Shown here: positions 1-7,889 of the stretch, in pieces | How the letters are laid out: each line of letters opens with the position of its first letter | Numbering within the stretch: the stretch's first letter is position 1 | Assembly (NCBI GenBank): GCA_028825045.1 | Contig: JAPKAY010000018.1 | Span: 1 to 64,000, forward strand | Reading direction: 5' to 3' | Length of the DNA stretch: 64,000 nt | DNA from: Halioglobus sp. | GTDB taxonomy: Bacteria; Pseudomonadota; Gammaproteobacteria; Pseudomonadales; Halieaceae | Notes under the pieces: generated by a model | The model's input: only the letters and a program-made list of their open reading frames with translations | What the model was told of the DNA's origin: nothing | Database searches by the model: none | Translations under genes and position numbers: made by a program

Positions 1-96
1 TCGCAGAATGGAGTGGGGCAGTGGATTGAAATTCCAGTTCAAATTAGCGCTGTCTGAGAAAGTTAACTTGCCTATACCGTGACAAATGTTTTGTCC
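1..96. other. Left-edge non-coding stretch, possible tail of an upstream plus-strand gene
   Basis: Frame 1 of the plus strand is open from base 1 to a TGA at 55-57 and would encode 18 residues ending IEIPVQISAV. This could be the C-terminus of a gene that begins outside the window and converges on eda, but it is too short to identify. I see no clear terminator hairpin between it and the eda stop. Confidence 0.2.
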
Positions 97-723
97 TTAT
101 GGAGCAGCAGTGTGTGACATCGCGTCGCGCGCCAGTGTTTCAATCTCATCCCAGCGACAATTCGCCACAAGATCCGCTAAGACCATCCAGGAACCGCCAC
201 AGCAGACCACATTAGGTAGCGCTAGAAAGTCCCGGAAGTTTGACGGATTCAAGCCACCGGTAGGACAAAATTTGACGTCCGGAAAGGGTCCTGCCAGCGA
301 TTTCAGTAAGTTCAATCCTCCGGCGGCCACGGCTGGAAACAATTTAAAGCAATCATAGCCTTCATCCAGACCTTGCATCACTTCTGACGCCGTCGCCACG
401 CCAGGTACAAAATCGATATTCGCCTCTCTTGCTGCGCGCAACAAACGCGGCGTGGAACCGGGGCTGACCGCCATCGATGCACCGGCCTCGACAGCACTGT
501 GCAATTCAGCTGGATTAGTTATCGTACCCGCCGCCACGATCATGTTAGGCACCTGCTCGGCGACAGCACGAATGCTGTCAAGCGCGGCCGGTGTACGCAG
601 TGTGATCTCCACTGCCTTCATGCCACCACGACTTAACGCCTGGGCCAACTCTACAGTACTTTTCGCATCTGTAGCGGTGATAACGGGCAGCACCCTACAG
701 GCGGACAATGTTGTAGTGATCAT
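97..723 (-). CDS. eda: KDPG aldolase (2-keto-3-deoxy-6-phosphogluconate aldolase)
   Basis: Cytoplasmic class I aldolase that splits KDPG into pyruvate and glyceraldehyde 3-phosphate, the last step of the Entner-Doudoroff pathway. The 208-residue protein has the family's usual length and motifs: EITLRTP with catalytic Glu39, the PGVATASE strand, the Schiff-base lysine Lys127 in DCFKLFPA, and the CPTGG phosphate site. The ATG at 723 is chosen because GAGGG lies 8 nt upstream; an in-frame TTG at 729 lacks such spacing. It is the last gene of the permease-xylA-zwf-pgl-edd-eda run, 11 bp after edd. It also serves KDPG made by the KDG kinase at 24.6 kb. The assignment is secure; activity on related keto-acids such as KDPGal is possible. 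Confidence 0.95.
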   Translation of the reverse strand: MITTTLSACRVLPVITATDAKSTVELAQALSRGGMKAVEITLRTPAALDSIRAVAEQVPNMIVAAGTITNPAELHSAVEAGASMAVSPGSTPRLLRAAREANIDFVPGVATASEVMQGLDEGYDCFKLFPAVAAGGLNLLKSLAGPFPDVKFCPTGGLNPSNFRDFLALPNVVCCGGSWMVLADLVANCRWDEIETLARDAMSHTAAP

Positions 724-734
724 GGACAATACCC

Positions 735-2552
735 TCAGAGGGATTCTTTTTTTTCAAAAATCGAGGCGCCCAACATAGCACCACTGGCGTTGCGACGGAA
801 GATATCGAACAGGTTACGGCCCAACGTATCTTCTGCGACAGGTATTTCTGCGGGCACCCTACTCGCCCATTCAGTTGCCGATACGTTTGCCTGCAAGCAC
901 CCGTTGATGGCGTCAAGTTCCACTTCGTCGCCATCGCGTAGCAGTGAGATCGGACCACCGTGTATCGCCTCAGGCGTCAGATGTACTGCCGCAGGCACCT
1001 TACCCGACGCCCCCGACATACGGCCGTCGGTGACAAGGGCGACCTTGAAGCCTTTGTCCTGCAGCGTACCAAGGTAAGGGGTCATCTTGTGTAACTCAGG
1101 CATACCGTTGGCACCCGGGCCCTGAAAGCGCACCACTACAATGACATCGCAATCCAACTCGCCAGCCTCAAAGGCTTCGCACAACGCACCCTGCGAGTGA
1201 AATATGCGGCACTTCGCTGTGATAACACAATGCTCGACTGCCACTGAAGACACCTTGATAACGCAATCGCCGAGATTGCCTGACAGCATGCGTAAACCAC
1301 CTTCTTCGGCAAATGGTCTGGCCAGAGGCGTTAGTACATCTTCGCGTGTGGACCGGGTGACGGGCTCAGTCCAGACGACTTCGTCATCCTCTACTGCCGA
1401 GGGAACGCAAGCGTATGGCTCCAAATCAGCGCCCAAAATATTGGTGACATCCTCGTTGAGTAAACCGCCGCTACGAAGCTCGCGTATCAAAAATGCCATG
1501 CCACCCGCTGCCTGGAAGTCGTTGATATCCGCAGAGCCGTTTGGATAGATTCGCGCGAGCAGTGGCACTACAGAAGACAATTCATCCATGTCCTTCCAGG
1601 TCAACTGAATCCCAGCCGCCCGGGCAATGGCAACCAGATGCAGTGTATGATTGGTTGAGCCTCCCGTGGCAAGCAGCGCCACCACCGCATTCACCAGAGA
1701 CGCTTCGGTTACTACCGCGGCAATGGAGCGATCATCGGTGTTCTGGGAACTGTCAATCAGGGCTCGAATGGTTTGTCGGCTGAGTGCAGGACGCAGTGGG
1801 TCGTCGGGATGCAAGAAGGAACTGCCGGGCAACTGCAGGCCCAGCACTTCCATCAGCACCTGGTTGCTGTTGGCCGTGCCATAAAATGTGCAAGTACCCG
1901 GGCTATGGTAGGACGCTGACTCAACCGCCAGCAACTGCGCATCATCTACTTTGCCTTGCGCGTACTGCTGGCGCACTTCTGCTTTCTCCTTGTTGGGGAG
2001 ACCCGAGGCCATCGGCCCGGAACCCAGGAAAGCGACAGGGAGATGACCAAATTGGAGTGCGCCTATCAGCATACCCGGTACAATTTTGTCGCAAATGCCC
2101 AGGCAAATAACACCATCAAATAAGTTGTGGCTGAGACCCACTGCTGTCGACAGCGCCACCACATCGCGACTGAATAGACTCAGATCCATCCCCGGCTGTC
2201 CCTGAGTAACGCCATCGCACATTGCAGGCACACCTGATGCAACCTGGGCCGTGCTGCCGAGTTCCAGGGCAATCTGCTTTATTTGCCCTGGGTAAGTGGC
2301 CAGCGGCTGATGAGCTGAAAGTATATCGTTGTAGGCGCTGATGATACCGATATTCGCCGCATGCAAGCCTGCAATACGTTGCTTCTCCTCATCACTACAT
2401 GCAGCATATCCGTGCGCAATATTGCCGCAGGACAGACGCTGCTTGGGAGGCTGGTCGTCGCGGGTGCGTGCGCAGCGCTCCAGGTAAGCCTGACGCGAAG
2501 TCTGGCTGCGCTCTCGCAAACGCTCAGTCACCCCTTCAATGGTCGCATGCAT
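735..2552 (-). CDS. edd: 6-phosphogluconate dehydratase
   Basis: Iron-sulfur dehydratase of the IlvD/Edd family that turns 6-phosphogluconate into KDPG. It has 605 residues, the normal Edd length. The sequence contains the Edd-type CDGVTQGQPGMDLSLFSRD block, a cluster cysteine in LGICDKIVPG, another in PGTCTFYGTANSNQ, and the C-terminal DGRMSGASGKVPAA signature. The PGTCTFYGTA and LHPDDPLR segments are typical of Edd rather than of IlvD or the pentonate dehydratases; compare the IlvD/Edd homologue at 55.7 kb, which has the sugar-acid type sequence. It starts 3 bp after the pgl stop and is followed by eda, so co-translation in one operon is likely. Assignment secure. Confidence 0.95.
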   Translation of the reverse strand: MHATIEGVTERLRERSQTSRQAYLERCARTRDDQPPKQRLSCGNIAHGYAACSDEEKQRIAGLHAANIGIISAYNDILSAHQPLATYPGQIKQIALELGSTAQVASGVPAMCDGVTQGQPGMDLSLFSRDVVALSTAVGLSHNLFDGVICLGICDKIVPGMLIGALQFGHLPVAFLGSGPMASGLPNKEKAEVRQQYAQGKVDDAQLLAVESASYHSPGTCTFYGTANSNQVLMEVLGLQLPGSSFLHPDDPLRPALSRQTIRALIDSSQNTDDRSIAAVVTEASLVNAVVALLATGGSTNHTLHLVAIARAAGIQLTWKDMDELSSVVPLLARIYPNGSADINDFQAAGGMAFLIRELRSGGLLNEDVTNILGADLEPYACVPSAVEDDEVVWTEPVTRSTREDVLTPLARPFAEEGGLRMLSGNLGDCVIKVSSVAVEHCVITAKCRIFHSQGALCEAFEAGELDCDVIVVVRFQGPGANGMPELHKMTPYLGTLQDKGFKVALVTDGRMSGASGKVPAAVHLTPEAIHGGPISLLRDGDEVELDAINGCLQANVSATEWASRVPAEIPVAEDTLGRNLFDIFRRNASGAMLGASIFEKKESL

Positions 2553-2555
2553 AAA

Positions 2556-3260
2556 TCAGCTCTCACTCGCGTAATAAATTTGCAGCGGCGTCTTCGCCAA
2601 CGTCAACACACTGCGGATGGGTAGATCTTCCACCGGCCCTTGAGCTATGGCCCGCTGCAGCACTTCCCACTTGGCCTCGCCCGTAATATGCAAATAGAGA
2701 TTGCGCGCACGAAGCAGCGTGGGCAAAGTCAATGTCATCCTTCTGTGTCGCGCGTGCGGTGCCGAGACAGCAACGCAGAGCTCCTTGCCAGAACAATTCA
2801 ATGCTCTTATCAAGCTCGGCACGTGGGGGAAAAAGGAAGCAGTATGTCCATCCTCACCCATTCCCAACACAACAACATCGATAGGCCCAGCAAAGGCTGA
2901 CAATTTTTTTGCGGCCTCTTTCTCGGCGTCGAAGGGCGATGAATGTTGCGTCTTTATACTGACAAATTTAGCCGCGGCGGCGTGATTCTGCAGCATGTGT
3001 TCACGAATCAAGCGCGCATTGGAATCCGCATGCTGCTCAGCAATCCATCGTTCATCAACTTGCGTCACAGTCACTTGCGACCAATCCAAAGGGCATTGTG
3101 ACAATTGCTCAAACAACGGCCTGGGAGTAAATCCTCCGGATACCGCCATAGTCGCCAGGCCCCGCTTACTAATCGCATCACCTAAATCGCCGGTGATGCT
3201 GTTTGCCAACTGGTGGACAAGCTCTTCGTTCGTCTCGAATTGATGAAAATCGGTCGACAT
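2556..3260 (-). CDS. pgl: 6-phosphogluconolactonase (DevB/Pgl family)
   Basis: Hydrolyses 6-phosphoglucono-delta-lactone to 6-phosphogluconate between Zwf and Edd. The protein (234 residues from the chosen start) has the glucosamine-6-phosphate-isomerase-like fold motifs AVSGGFTPRPLFEQL near the N-terminus, VTQVDERW, and LGMGEDGHTASFFP in the middle. The start is set at the ATG at 3258-3260, directly after the zwf stop (3262-3264). An upstream GTG-type start at 3290 would overlap zwf by about 30 bp and add residues unlike the family. Position between zwf and edd supports the function. Assignment secure, start fairly secure. Confidence 0.93.
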   Translation of the reverse strand: MSTDFHQFETNEELVHQLANSITGDLGDAISKRGLATMAVSGGFTPRPLFEQLSQCPLDWSQVTVTQVDERWIAEQHADSNARLIREHMLQNHAAAAKFVSIKTQHSSPFDAEKEAAKKLSAFAGPIDVVVLGMGEDGHTASFFPHVPSLIRALNCSGKELCVAVSAPHARHRRMTLTLPTLLRARNLYLHITGEAKWEVLQRAIAQGPVEDLPIRSVLTLAKTPLQIYYASES

Positions 3261-3261
3261 G

Positions 3262-4722
3262 TCAATGGTACTCGTGCCAATTCCTACCATCGCGTGCTAT
3301 CAGCGCAATGGCCTGAGACGGCCCATCACTACCAGCAGTATAGCGTTCCGCCCGTTTACCTGCCTCCTCCCAGACAGATTGGATACAATCCACCCACTTC
3401 CACGCTTCTTCCACCTCGTCAGCCCGGACAAAAAGCGTCGAGTTATTACGCACCACATCAAGTAACAGACGTTGATAGGCATTAGGCTTTGGACCGATCG
3501 CACTATCTTCGGGAAAGGTCAGATCAAGCGTTACCTTACGCAAGGGTGCATTGGCATCCAGGCCTGCAACCTTATTCATCAGTTCCAGACTAATCGTCTC
3601 ATCGGGCTGCAAGCGTATTATCATGCGGTTAGGCGTGCCCGCTGGAAGTTGCGCCCCAAAAATCGAATGCGCGACCTGCTTAAACTCCACCACAATCTCC
3701 GAATAACGATGCTGCAGACGCTTACCTGTACGCAAATAAAATGGCACGCCGGCCCAGCGCCAATTATCCAGATACGTTTTCAGGGCCACGAAGGTCTCAG
3801 TTTCTGAACCTGGCTTTGCCCCCTCCTCCTCACCGTAACCTGGGACAGCTTCACCGTCGACAGCGCCAGCGGTGTACTGTCCTATAACCGTATTTTCCCG
3901 CACCATTTTTTTATCCATTGGTCGCAGGCATGAGAGAACTTTGAGTTTTTCATTACGCACTGCGGTCGAAGCAAGGCGCGCAGGTGGTTCCATTGCAGCA
4001 AGACATAACAGTTGTAGCAGATGATTCTGCACCATATCGCGCATGGCGCCCGCCGCGTCATAGAAATCCCAGCGTCCGGATACGCCAATAGACTCTGCGA
4101 CAGTGATCTGCACATTGTCGATGTACTTATTGTTCCACAGCGGTTCTAAAAAGGTGTTGGCAAAACGCAGCGCAAGCAGATTCTGCACTGTCTCCTTACC
4201 CAGATAGTGATCAATCCGATAAACCTGGTCTTCCTCAAAAATGGAAGTGAGTTGATCGTTTATCTCAAGAAACGTCTCGCGGCTCTCTCCCAGTGGCTTC
4301 TCAACCACAATCCGTGTATTGGGCCGCACCAACCCAGCTGTATCCAGCGCCCGGCATATCGGGGCAAATATTTGTGGTGGTGTTGCCAGATAGACCACAA
4401 TATCCCGCTCAGAATCGCTCAGATGTATCTCGGCTAAGCTGGCCATTCCTTCGCTTGAGGTTGCATCTTGCCTACAATATTCAATCCGAGAGCAAAAGCT
4501 CTCCCAGTCTGTCGGGGAGTACTGTGAAGCTGACTTACTACGATCAAACCACGTGCGCACCTGTTCCAGAAAATCCGCCTGCGACAACTCTCTGCGAGCT
4601 ATCGCCAGCACTCGCATGTCTGCTGGCAGACGACCACTTTTCCATAATGAATACAGCGCTGGGTAGAGCTTGCGTAAAGCAAGATCGCCGTCACCACCAA
4701 TAATCAGAAGATCGCAGCTCAC
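3262..4722 (-). CDS. zwf: Glucose-6-phosphate 1-dehydrogenase
   Basis: Oxidises glucose 6-phosphate to the lactone with NAD(P)+, the entry step of the Entner-Doudoroff and oxidative pentose phosphate routes. The 486-residue protein has an N-terminal nucleotide-binding segment (GGDGDLALRKLYPAL, residues about 9-23, a variant of the usual GASGDLA), VVEKPLGES, and the active-site signature RIDHYLGKE with the catalytic His/Lys. The start is a GTG (4720-4722) with only a weak ribosome-binding site, 23 bp after the xylA stop, so it probably belongs to the permease-xylA transcript. Assignment secure. Confidence 0.94.
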   Translation of the reverse strand: MSCDLLIIGGDGDLALRKLYPALYSLWKSGRLPADMRVLAIARRELSQADFLEQVRTWFDRSKSASQYSPTDWESFCSRIEYCRQDATSSEGMASLAEIHLSDSERDIVVYLATPPQIFAPICRALDTAGLVRPNTRIVVEKPLGESRETFLEINDQLTSIFEEDQVYRIDHYLGKETVQNLLALRFANTFLEPLWNNKYIDNVQITVAESIGVSGRWDFYDAAGAMRDMVQNHLLQLLCLAAMEPPARLASTAVRNEKLKVLSCLRPMDKKMVRENTVIGQYTAGAVDGEAVPGYGEEEGAKPGSETETFVALKTYLDNWRWAGVPFYLRTGKRLQHRYSEIVVEFKQVAHSIFGAQLPAGTPNRMIIRLQPDETISLELMNKVAGLDANAPLRKVTLDLTFPEDSAIGPKPNAYQRLLLDVVRNNSTLFVRADEVEEAWKWVDCIQSVWEEAGKRAERYTAGSDGPSQAIALIARDGRNWHEYH

Positions 4723-4745
4723 TCAATTCGCCTGCAATGTGTCAG

Positions 4746-6080
4746 TCACAAATATTGGTTAATGACATTCTCATACCATTCCTGCTTACCGCTCCGGTTT
4801 AGTGGCTCTCCCCCGCGTTCGGCCAGATCCCGCATTGCGGCTAGATCAAGGTGCCCCTGCTCAAAACGAGCGCCCTCGCCTGAATCAAAACTGCTGTAAC
4901 GCTGCTGTTTGCGTTCTCCCAGACTCGACTGCTCGCGCAGTCGGTAAGCCACCTCCAGACCTCGGGCAAACGTATCCATTCCGCCTATATGTCCGATGAA
5001 AATATCCTCCAGGTCAGTGGACTCGCGCCGCACCTTGGCGTCAAAATTGAAACCGCCACCCTTTAAACCACCATCTTCCAGAATAACCAACATAGCTTGG
5101 ACAGCATCGTACAAATCTGTAGGGAATTGATCTGTGTCCCAACCATTCTGGGGGTCACCCCGATTGGCGTCGACACTCCCAAGCAAACCGGCATCCGTGC
5201 ACATCTGCAACTCATGAGCAAAACTGTGGCCTGCTAGCGTGGCGTGATTTGCTTCCACATTAACCTTAAAATCGCCCGCAAGCCCATAGTGGCGCAAGAA
5301 CCCAATTACCGTTTGAGCATCAAAATCGTACTGATGCTTGGTGGGTTCCATCGGTTTGGGTTCGATCAGAAATGTGCCGGTAAACCCGATGCTTCGCCCA
5401 TAGTCCCTGGACATCTCCAGAAACCGCGCCAAATGCTCCGTCTCTCTCTGAGTATTCGTATTTAGCAGACTTCCATAGCCTTCCCGCCCACCCCAAAAAA
5501 CATAGTTTTCACCGCCCAGGGCCACCGTCGCATCCAGCGCCGCTTTTACTTGTGCTGCGGCGTGTGTAACAACAGTGAAATCAGGGTTAGTGGCGCCGCC
5601 ATTCATATAACGTGGGTGACCAAACAGGTTGGCAGTGCCCCACAACAACTTCATACCGGTCGCCTGTTGACGCTCCGCAGCCAAGCTCACCAGTACGGAC
5701 AGGTTCTTCTCAGACTCTGCAACGGATCTGCCCTCTGGCGCCATGTCCCGATCATGAAAACAATAGTATGGAACGCCAAGTTTGGTAAAAAACTCAAACG
5801 CTGCATCCATTCGATCACGCGCAGCCGCCATGGAATCGGAGGCCGAATCCCATGGGAACACCTGAGTGTCAACGCCAAACGGATCACTGCCTTTTGCACA
5901 GAAGGTATGCCAATAGCAGGCTGAAAATCGCAGATGTTCCTGCATGCTCTTGCCGCCAACCATCTTATTTCGATCGTAAAACTTGAAAGCCAGCGGATTG
6001 TCGGACTCACGACCCTCGTACGGAATAGCTGAAATTGCCGGGAAGTACTCGCGTTCACCGACGAAAATGGTTGCTGTCAT
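4746..6080 (-). CDS. xylA: Xylose isomerase
   Basis: Converts D-xylose to D-xylulose, and often D-glucose to D-fructose, in the cytoplasm using divalent metal. It is 444 residues long, a group II isomerase length. Recognisable sites are the catalytic His in [11 protein letters not shown] (about residue 100), metal ligands in [33 protein letters not shown], and the C-terminal [15 protein letters not shown] precedes the ATG by 7 nt. The gene lies between a sugar permease and zwf. No xylulokinase gene is present in the window, so the kinase is elsewhere or the enzyme serves mainly glucose/fructose interconversion. Assignment secure. Confidence 0.94.
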   Translation of the reverse strand: MTATIFVGEREYFPAISAIPYEGRESDNPLAFKFYDRNKMVGGKSMQEHLRFSACYWHTFCAKGSDPFGVDTQVFPWDSASDSMAAARDRMDAAFEFFTKLGVPYYCFHDRDMAPEGRSVAESEKNLSVLVSLAAERQQATGMKLLWGTANLFGHPRYMNGGATNPDFTVVTHAAAQVKAALDATVALGGENYVFWGGREGYGSLLNTNTQRETEHLARFLEMSRDYGRSIGFTGTFLIEPKPMEPTKHQYDFDAQTVIGFLRHYGLAGDFKVNVEANHATLAGHSFAHELQMCTDAGLLGSVDANRGDPQNGWDTDQFPTDLYDAVQAMLVILEDGGLKGGGFNFDAKVRRESTDLEDIFIGHIGGMDTFARGLEVAYRLREQSSLGERKQQRYSSFDSGEGARFEQGHLDLAAMRDLAERGGEPLNRSGKQEWYENVINQYL

Positions 6081-6191
6081 GATTAAGTCCTATGAAATTC
6101 AATTGGAGAAAAAACAGCGTTTATAACAAGACAACGACAGGAGTCAGTCCCCCACCCATGCAAGCCTTTCAAGCCAGAAGCCCATGCATTA

Positions 6192-6219
6192 AGAGCTGAA
6201 CAATGGAGAGTTCAGCTCT
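6192..6219 (-). promoter_or_regulatory. Perfect 10-bp stem-loop between permease and xylA
   Basis: AGAGCTGAAC at 6192-6201 pairs perfectly with GTTCAGCTCT at 6210-6219 around an 8-nt loop. It lies 6 bp after the permease stop codon and 112 bp before the xylA start. There is no run of T after it on the coding (minus) strand, so it is less likely a full terminator than an mRNA processing or stabilising hairpin that sets different levels for permease and xylA-ED. The structure is seen directly; the role is inferred. Confidence 0.55.
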
Positions 6220-6225
6220 CTGGCG

Positions 6226-7638
6226 CTAGCCTTGCATTTCTTCCAGTTCCAAACCGCGTGTCTCGTGTACCATCTTGTAGACAAACACTGCAGAAATAGC
6301 AGCGAAAACTGCGTATATGCCGTAAGCACCAAACAGGCCAATGCTCGTCAACATAATCGGGAAACTCATAGTGATCAGAAAATTGACCCCCCACTGACTC
6401 AAGCCGGCTATCGCCAAACCAGAACCGCGAAGTTGATTCGGGTACATTTCACCCAACATAACCCACATAACCGGCCCCCATGAACCATTGAACACCATGA
6501 CATAAGCATTCGCGGCGACGAGTGCCAGAACGCCCATGCTGTCTGATAGCGTCAGTTCACCGTCTACCATGGTGGCGGTGGAAAAAGTAAATGCCATCAA
6601 ACCCAATGTCAGTGCCATTCCGAGTGACCCGACGAACAAAATGGGCTTACGGCCAATCTTGTCAACCAGGGTAATGGTGACGACACACGCCACGATACTG
6701 ACAGCGCCTGAAATTATATTGATAAGCAAGGCATCTGACTCCGAGAACCCAACGGCCTGCCATAGGACTGCGCCATAGTAAAATACGACATTGATACCTA
6801 CCAATTGCTGAAAGGCAGCAAGGCCAACGCCTACCCAAACAATTTTGCGAACCCTGCCAGTAGTACTGTCCAGAAGGTCTCTCAGTTTCGGACGATGGTG
6901 ATCTGAAGCCAGCGAGTTGTATATTTCTTCGACTTTTTGCTGCGCGACAGTGTCACCATACAGTCTCGACATTACATTCAGTGCACGTTCCTTCTTCCCC
7001 GAAGCAACCAAAAAACGCGGGCTCTCCGGGATAAACAACAAGGCCACAAAAAACAGTGCCGCTGGAATCATTTCAACCCAGAACATCCAACGCCAGGCCT
7101 CATACCCCAACCAGAATTTTTCCGTGGAGGATCCTGCAACTCCAGCCAGGAAATAGTTGCTGACAAACGCGATGAATAGCCCACCTATTATCGCTATTTG
7201 CTGGATTGTGGTCAGCCGGCCACGATACTCGGCTGGCGCGATCTCACTAATATAGGCGGGCGCCATTACGCTGGCAGCACCGACTGCCAGGCCACCGAGC
7301 ACGCGGTAAATGGCAAACTCAATCGAACTGATTGCCACACCTGAGCCCCACGCACTGATAAGAAAGAGCAAGGAGGCCACAATCAATAGACTACGACGAC
7401 CGTAGATATCAGCCAAACGACCGGCGAAAAATGCACCAACTGCACAACCGAGAAGCATCGACGCCACATTAAAGCCAGTGCCTACACTGTCCGATTCGAA
7501 AGCCTGTTGAAGTCCATCGATGGTGCCATTGATGACACCACTGTCAAATCCAAACAAGAACCCCCCAATAGTCGCTACACAGCTAATTACGATCACAAAT
7601 CCCAAATTGACCGAGGAATGGGCGTCAGCATCATTCAT
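6226..7638 (-). CDS. Sugar permease of the MFS sugar-porter family (XylE/GalP-like)
   Basis: Predicted 12-helix inner-membrane sugar:proton symporter. The 470-residue protein shows the family signatures in order: GGFLFGFDSGVINGT in helix 1, AGRLADIYGRRSLL between helices 2 and 3, PAEYRGRL, PESPRFLVASGKKERAL in the central loop, FYYGAVLWQAVGF in helix 7, and DKIGRKPILF in the second half. The ATG at 7638 is used because AAGGA lies 8 nt upstream; another start at 7665 has no ribosome-binding site. First gene of the ED operon; a 17-bp direct-repeat box (7758-7774) faces it. Xylose or glucose is the likely substrate given xylA and zwf downstream, but specificity cannot be read from the sequence. 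Confidence 0.88.
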   Translation of the reverse strand: MNDADAHSSVNLGFVIVISCVATIGGFLFGFDSGVINGTIDGLQQAFESDSVGTGFNVASMLLGCAVGAFFAGRLADIYGRRSLLIVASLLFLISAWGSGVAISSIEFAIYRVLGGLAVGAASVMAPAYISEIAPAEYRGRLTTIQQIAIIGGLFIAFVSNYFLAGVAGSSTEKFWLGYEAWRWMFWVEMIPAALFFVALLFIPESPRFLVASGKKERALNVMSRLYGDTVAQQKVEEIYNSLASDHHRPKLRDLLDSTTGRVRKIVWVGVGLAAFQQLVGINVVFYYGAVLWQAVGFSESDALLINIISGAVSIVACVVTITLVDKIGRKPILFVGSLGMALTLGLMAFTFSTATMVDGELTLSDSMGVLALVAANAYVMVFNGSWGPVMWVMLGEMYPNQLRGSGLAIAGLSQWGVNFLITMSFPIMLTSIGLFGAYGIYAVFAAISAVFVYKMVHETRGLELEEMQG

Positions 7639-7757
7639 TTTGTTATCCTTATTGTTGCGACACAACTGAGAGGCAATCTGTCGCTGCCTTCAGTCTGAGC
7701 GCCTGGTCCACTGCTTTACACAATAGAGTCTAAGCGATAACAGGCTAACACCGCTCT

Positions 7758-7774
7758 CTGAAGCAGACCTTAAG
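7758..7774 (-). promoter_or_regulatory. Direct-repeat box 1, facing the permease-xylA-ED operon
   Basis: On the minus strand this reads CTTAAGGTCTGCTTCAG: half-sites CTTAAG and CTTCAG start 11 bp apart. This is the PmrA/QseB operator layout (YTTAAK-N5-YTTAAK). It lies 119 bp upstream of the permease start and back to back with box 2. Proposed target of the response regulator at 52.3 kb. Confidence 0.55.
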
Positions 7775-7794
7775 ATATGAAAGGCCACCGCAGG

Positions 7795-7811
7795 CTTCAG
7801 GTTGAATTCAT
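7795..7811 (+). promoter_or_regulatory. Direct-repeat box 2, facing the GH2 lipoprotein gene
   Basis: CTTCAGGTTGAATTCAT, half-sites CTTCAG and ATTCAT with 11-bp period, ending 79 bp before the GH2 start codon. It differs by one base from box 10 upstream of the TonB receptor. With box 1 it makes a divergent operator pair in the 251-bp region between the two transcription units. Confidence 0.6.
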
Positions 7812-7889
7812 CCCACAGGTTTAGCATCGTAGGTGCCTGTCTCCGCCCAACCAAACGACCCGTGTTCAAGGAAATATCACAAGAGATCC

